Below are positions 58,346-64,000 of a DNA stretch of 64,000 nucleotides, one piece after another. The stretch is from Lunularia cruciata. Taxonomy: Eukaryota > Streptophyta > Marchantiopsida > Lunulariales > Lunulariaceae. The position numbers and the translations under genes were made by a program. The stretch is taken from contig OX419756.1 of NCBI GenBank assembly GCA_948567375.1, positions 36,966,333 through 37,030,332 of the forward strand. Reading direction: 5' to 3'. Each line of letters begins with the position of its first letter. Positions within the stretch are counted from its first letter, which is position 1. Below the pieces are notes generated by a model, which searched no databases, was not told where the DNA came from, and saw only the letters and a program-made list of their open reading frames with translations.

Positions 58346-60574
58346 TGTAACAATATGGAGTTTATAGATGAGTTAGTCAAGACTAAAAAAATAGAAAATA
58401 TTTTTAAATTAGCCAAGAATTATAAGAATATTCTAGAAGTATCTAGGAAGCTACTTGGTACTTTCCATACTATAGGGTAATGTGCATGCCAAGTGGTGAT
58501 TTCTAGGAGAAAATTTCTTGGGAAGCTTCTTGGCCAGCTTAGCTTGCACGGCAATTAGGTGGCTTCTAGAAGAAAGCTTCTTTGGAAACTTCCCAACTAG
58601 CTTAGCTTGCATGCCAAGTATGCGGCTTCTAGAAGGAAGCTTCTTGGTTAGCTTGGCTTGCACTCTACAAAGGCAGCTTTTAGATACCTTCTTGAGAAGC
58701 TTCTCAAGAGCCTTGTATATTCTCTATAAATACCAAAGCCCAAGCTCATGCTAAGCATTCGGAGTTTCCCTCATTCAAGAGTTTCAATGTGATCTTTCAC
58801 TTTGATCTTCCATTATCTTACTTCTCTTCTGGAATACCAAGAGCTACCCATATGATCTAGATGTGAAATTTAGTTTGGTAATATCTAGAATGATGTTATA
58901 CATGATGGTCAAAATAGATCAGATAGAAGTATCACTAAAAGAGTACTTCTACTAATAGAGTAGAAACTGAAATAGACTTGAGAACCTTAGAACCAATAGC
59001 TAGACATATGATTTAAAGGTGAGAATTGGTTTGGTAACATCTGGAAGGATGTTACACATGATGGACTTAACAGATCAGAAAGAGGTATCACCAAAAGGGG
59101 ACTTCTACTAAAAGAGCAGGAATCAAAATATGCCTGAAATCTTTGAAGGCAATTTTGGAGGCCTAAACGGATGAATTAAGCCTTGAAAATGTGCACATTC
59201 TCCCCCTCCCTCCAATAACAGAAATGCTAGCCTTCCCTTCCCCCTGGTTTGTCTCATTGAGAGCTTTCCAATGGTACCTTACGTGATTCTGAGACTCCTA
59301 TAGGAAGATTCCCTAAAAGATTCCCTCCAATCAAAGCTTGTTTGACCAACCAGATAGGACCTAGACCGACATGTCACCCATCCAAGTAAGTAATCCAAGG
59401 GTGGACCTTGCTGACAGGTCACCTATCTGTGTGCCTAATCCTATGGTGGAGCTTCCTTGGAGGAGATCCTCCTTGTCTATATAATAAAGAGAAGGTACTC
59501 CTTTGTGGCACCAAGTGTTGAGTGTGTAATTTGTGTTTCTCTCTCTTCTCTTATCCTCAGAGTATTGCATCTTCTTGGTCTTTACATTGGTATCAAAACA
59601 AGAATGGGATGTATAGGATTTATGGACCACCAAATCCATTTCCACCAAACTATTAGGATTTTTGTGTCCATGTACTACACAAGTATCATTTTATGTAATT
59701 CATCATCTTGTGCTTTGGGAAAAATTGTTTGAAGGTGATCATCTTGTTAGATGAACACTTGGTACTCCCAATTGTAACTTATGAAGAATGGTAGACATGT
59801 TGCATCTACGTGTTAACTTAGATAATTGTAAGTAATTTGATATAGTAGTAGCAATGGTGGCAATGCCCAAAGTTATCATTGTTATGCAACAACAAATTGA
59901 ACACCTTAATTGTTAGAGAAATAAGATCATCAACGACAAGAGTATGTAGAGAGAGAACCATTTCAAGTAGGAGAAGAGAAAATTTGAAGCCTAAGCCTAA
60001 GGTATTTGAAGGTAAGAATCTCTTGGGCATAGCTGAGAATTTTGTGTTTGACTGTTAATTTTATTTTGAAGCTAGAAAATCTTCAAGATGAACAGAGATA
60101 GATTCTCTTAGCTTCAAGCCAATTGGATAAAGTGACAAAACTATGGTGGTAATTCCAAGTGGAGCAAGTTGAACAAAAATTTGTTGCTTCAATCTTGACA
60201 TGAGAAGAATTCAAGAGTGAAAAATTAAGCAATTTTGAGCTATAAATACCACACGAGATAGGTTGCAAAATTGAAGCAAATTGGTTTTATAAGAAATTAC
60301 ATCACTCAATTCTAGAACACCATAATGCAAATTCCAAATATATTAGAAGGTGAAGCTCTAGATCAATTTATGAGGGGCTTGAAATCATGCATCAAATTGG
60401 AAATGACCATATGGAAGCTTAAACACTTGGAAGAAGCCATGTAGTTGGTTGAGCGCTTTGATTCCTTAGTTGCAACAACTTGGTCTTGACCTTGATCTTC
60501 ATAGAATTTTCTTGCACACTACATACAAGAGGAGAAGCTGACACCAATGGAGATCAATGTCATCCAATAGAGAT
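58346..60574 (+). mobile_element. Second K element (K2): LTR and gag fossil, broken by elements E and G
   Basis: A K-family LTR runs 58346-58829 and resumes at 59575-59586 after an E-family insertion. TGGTATCAAAACAAG follows as primer site, then a decayed gag (59790-60570) similar to that of element K. Element G begins inside gag at 60575, so the rest lies beyond G, outside the window. A perfect heat-shock-type triple GAATATTCTAGAA is at 58426-58438. Confidence 0.85.
58830..59569 (-). repeat. E-family solo LTR with target duplication TCTTC
   Basis: 740 bases in the opposite orientation to the copy at 49997, from TGGAATACC to GAGTATTGCA, flanked by TCTTC at 58825-58829 and 59570-59574. It lies near the end of the K2 LTR. 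Confidence 0.95.
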
Positions 60575-63500
60575 TGTGACACCTGGAAAATATCACTTTT
60601 GCGGTAATCAGGTAAGTAAAGTTTGTATCCCGCAGAGATATGAGTCAAAATTGGTAAAATACAAAGTCAAATAGTAAAATGTAGTTCTTCTTGATTTTAT
60701 CTTTAATCTCTCAGGGAGCAACTACACCCAGAAGAGAGTAACAAGCTCACAATCTTGACAGCTTGTCATGAATTCAAACACCCATAATCAAGACATAGCA
60801 AATTTTGTCCAAACAAATCTTGATTGTGGTGATTTAGATCCTCCCAAAGATAGCACTTCACTGCAAAACAAATTTGTGTTCCACCCCTCCATTGAAGGTA
60901 CAACTTCCTCAATCAAAATTGCTTCACATCAACTTCATGTTGCACTCACAAATGCAGAATACTACCAACACTACAATTCCTCTCAAATCTGTTAAGGCAT
61001 TGCTCCGATTGCACTTCACTTAGGATCAAACACATAGACTGAAGATCAAGGCTGCAGAATCCAACATCCAACCAGCACACTGACTTGCACTTTAAAATTC
61101 TCCACATATTCACAAACACACACAAAGTTGACACTTGGAATTAAGCTCAAGCAACAAGCATTGAAATCAGCACTTCACTTTATCTATCTTCAGAAATATG
61201 AATACTGAACAACATATGACTGCAAATGCCTCCTTTAAATAGTGAAGCAAATGACAAGTACTCACAACTATACCATTCTACACCAACTATTCTTACTTGC
61301 AAATCCAAAATGACAATGCACCTCTTCATATCTGCCTCTTCAAATCTCAAAAATGTTACTACTCCAATCTGATGTCTACCTCGACTTTGGCTCCCAATCT
61401 TGATGATCCTTTGATAATTTTACCATCCTTGGGTCTATCTAATCCTACTCCTAACTCTTCTATTTCTACAATCTCTTCACTACAAACTACAATTGAGGTC
61501 TTAGGTGATCTTTCTACCTCAATACCCCCTGACCCACTTTTCTCTAAAGTTTCAAGGAACAACTCCAAAGACACCTATAATCCTACTTCTATGACTTTGG
61601 GTCTCGTACATCTTGTACTTCACTAAAAATTTTATCTAACTCCGCTCTAACAAGATCTAGTCTGAGACACACATTGTCTCCTACCTCCAACATCTTCCTA
61701 TCTACACGTTCTGTCAAACAAATTAATAATTATTCAACTTTGTATCCTTTGCTTTTCTCTTGCGCATCTCCTACACCAATAACTTTAGCTCATGCAATCT
61801 TGCTTCCTCAAGTTTACCTTCAACTTCTGTGCTCAACATCGCCTTGATCGCATTGACTACTCCTTCTACTTCATTGGACTCTCTTATGACGGCAAGCTTT
61901 TCCTTCTTCTTTTCTTCCTCTAACTCACTACGATACATCTGGAGCTCATCTTCAAATTTAGCCTTCAATGCCTCTTTCTCCCTCCGATTCACAAAGATTT
62001 TCTCTTCTTCTACTTGCACCAATCCTTGCGACCAATCTTCTTCTCTACCGCACTCTGTTAACTCTTGTTGCTAGGCTTGATCTTTCTTTGTTGCTCTCTT
62101 TTTGAGACTCTCCAACTCCTGCTCCATTACCGCTATAATTGCTTTTGAGTGGATTAACTTGACTTGGGCATCTGCAATTTCCTCCTTCAATACTACAACC
62201 AACGCGGTCATCTCCTTTGCATCATCGTGACTCTTTACTAGATCTTCTCTCATCGCTTCAAAGTGCTTATTCCAAAGAACCTCCTCAACCCAAATTTCTT
62301 TGGCCTCCATCTCCACCCTTGTCAGCTTCCTTTGCAACAACAAGGTTTCCGCAACTCTAGGTCTTCACTACGGCCAACTCACCTTGCACCTCAAGATTGG
62401 CACTTATCATCTCCATCTTCTTCTGTTGGAGAAACATCAACAGCAGACACACTACCTTTGACAGGTAGTCCACTCCTTTGCACTTCTTGCCTTCTGCTTG
62501 GTCTTTGGGTTCCTTCCATTCTACCTCTTACACCTTATCCCAAAGTCGTGATCTTTGTACTTTCAAAGTTTCTTCCCCCGAGCTTTCCTCTTCTTCCGTG
62601 GTAACTTTACTAGGCCTTACTTCATCTTTGGTCATAACATTCTTCCCCTTGGCAGTTTGGGGTTGTGCCATGACTTCCTCTCCCTTCTTCCTCTCACTGC
62701 CCCGTTCAAGAGTAGAGACTTTGAGACTCGGCTTTCTTGCCTTAATCATTGGCCTTTGTGTTTGTTGGACCTCCACCTCACCTTCATTGTCACTGCTTGA
62801 TTCTCCACTTTGTAGCATGAACTCCTCTTCTTCTGCCAACACTTCTCCCTTTGATCCGGTTTCTCCTTCCGACTCTCCTTTTGATTCTTGCGTGGCTTCC
62901 TTCGTCTTCACCAACACCGTTGTCAAGTTGAGCTTTGGTATTTTTTGAGGTTGGACTATCGCAACACGACTCTTGACCTTAGCTCTCTTTCTAGCTCTTA
63001 GAAGGTTAATTGCTACAATTTTCTCCTTCCAACTCTTCTTGTAATATTCATCTACATCTTGCACTCTCTCCATATAATATCACTCATCTACATCTACCTC
63101 CTTTTGCAAATCTAAATGAAAGTGCAAGCGCATTCAATTTCTCTCTTTTGAGGTCAGCAAGTTCAACCCAAAATAAAAGTGCGCTGCAAAAGGCACAAAA
63201 TAATGCGGTGGCATGTCCATTCTCCACCCAAAATCATCTGCCCCACTCTCTAATGCAGACATTTTGCCCAATCTATTGCTTCTCCCACAAACATTTGGTG
63301 AAAGAACACCGCTTGTTGCATAGTAACATGGGTGGTTTGCTCTGGCTTCAAAATTGCCATCATTGTGCTTACTATCCCTCTCCGCTTGGTGTCTCTTTAA
63401 CTATCCATCTTATACACATTCTTGGTGCAAGAGTGATTGAACAAATTCCTCACTTTGGCAGTTTCTTCTTAAGCATCACCCTTCCGATATAAGGTGGTAC

Positions 63501-64000
63501 CTCCTTTCTTTCCTACTTCTCTTCCCAAAACTACTCTCCAATCTGCCTCCATCCATTGAGTTTGATTACCTCTCTTCCCCTTGTGCTTTAGTCCATCCTT
63601 GCAATTGCTCATTGCAATTTCTACCATGAAACTTGGAAAAATGAAGTTCTAGTTCCAGGCCAGGAACGTGATACAAAGTCTTGTCAAGACTTTGATCCGC
63701 GCTATTACTTCTAAATGACAAATTGCAAGTCCACTCGCCACACTCTGCTTATTCACCTTTTGGGTCATAGTGTGTTTTCTAACCCTCTTCTTGTGGAAGA
63801 TAATTCTCAAGATCCTAACCCACTCCTCTTCCTGCAGATTTACAATTTGCATTCCTTTGGGTTGACTCTGAATAGGCACCGAGTAGCAACTCGACATTGT
63901 TCTACTTCCTTGTGCAACTTGTAATTTTATAGTCCTGCCCCAATTGGTCATTCTTCAGTTGCTCCTCCTCTCCAGTCTCCGATTTGGTGAAGTTGTTTCT
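60575..64000 (-). mobile_element. Element G: tail of a D-related Ty3 element (runs off the window)
   Basis: The terminus TGTGACACCTGG (plus strand) is homologous, reversed, to the CACA end of element D. Homology extends through the downstream region, the coiled-coil ORF and the TATA box (63925-63932). Integrase and the rest of pol would lie beyond 64000, unless G is a solo LTR of more than 3.4 kb. It is inserted in the gag of K2. Confidence 0.8.
61359..63627 (-). pseudogene. Long coiled-coil ORF of element G
   Basis: From the ATG at 63627 several frames can be followed. Near 63370-63200 one reads QQAVFFHQMFVGEAIDWAK and WTCHRIILCLLQ, which recalls the N-terminal domain of plant retroelement ORF1/Athila-type proteins (tentative). 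A long acidic and basic linker follows (63073-62528, 181 codons open). Then come coiled-coil segments (62343-62071 and 62022-61771) with LKEEIADAQVKL and MYRSELEEEKKKEK. The end (61574-61359) matches that of D. The stop at 61771-61773 is at the same place as one in D. The frames are not continuous. Confidence 0.6.

Noticed and set aside
62478..62948. Long plus-strand frame of 156 codons, and others at 63010-63492 and 61297-61626
   Set aside because: Shadows of the minus-strand coiled-coil ORF of element G, Ser/Leu-rich as expected from the complement of Glu/Lys-rich coding sequence.
1..64000. tRNA, rRNA or bacterial-type operon signals
   Set aside because: None was recognised. Introns, LTRs and Helitron remains show plant nuclear DNA.

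Overview
The window is nuclear DNA of a streptophyte plant. It holds one intron-rich host gene in a mass of nested and mostly decayed retrotransposons. The gene has ten exons, all introns GT-AG, and encodes a plant-type NEMP/PNET2 nuclear-envelope protein. The repeats are Ty3/gypsy families, a Ty1/copia fossil and a Helitron helicase fossil. The type of Ty3 reverse transcriptase and the methyltransferase-bearing element suggest a non-seed plant (moss, lycophyte, fern or alga-like relative). The species cannot be fixed from the sequence alone.

Layout. 1-11537: minus-strand Ty3 element B (left part cut by the window edge), split by complete plus-strand Ty3 element A (508-8358, TSD GTAC). 11907-13318: A-family solo LTR broken by an E-family LTR. 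14286-16907: minus-strand deletion derivative J (E-family LTRs, gag, protease). 16908-18840: low-complexity and degenerate tandem repeats. 19030-20712: copia deletion derivative. 20713-32880: gene island with the NEMP gene (24441-28409, minus) and AT-rich flanks. 33005-50744: minus-strand Ty3 element C, the same family as B, interrupted by plus-strand Ty3 element D (about 39597-46429), a K-family solo LTR (48293-48701) and an E-family solo LTR (49997-50737). 51440-58345: Helitron helicase fossil interrupted by complete element K (51872-57119, TSD CAATA). 58346-60574: second K element with an E-family LTR inside. 60575-64000: minus-strand element G, a relative of the tail of D, running off the right edge.

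The most striking feature is element C. Between its protease and reverse transcriptase it carries a C5-cytosine DNA methyltransferase domain with recognisable motifs I, II, IV, VI, VIII and IX/X. Its integrase ends in a PHD finger, where chromoviruses have a chromodomain. It was therefore a retrotransposon that combined a DNA-methylation writer with a histone-reader-type domain. The copy is dead: it has a frameshift, several stops, a TGG-to-TGA change inside the PHD finger and a nested insertion. Its second copy, B, enters the window from the left with gag only.

Other notable points: D and G carry a coiled-coil ORF placed between an LTR-type TATA box and the terminal CACA, so it appears to lie inside the LTR. 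K-family LTRs carry perfect heat-shock-element arrays. Two different Ty3 families inserted within about 15 bp of each other in the homologous gag-protease linker of B and C. All transposon coding regions here are broken except some single ORFs such as the 385-codon gag of C. The NEMP gene looks intact.
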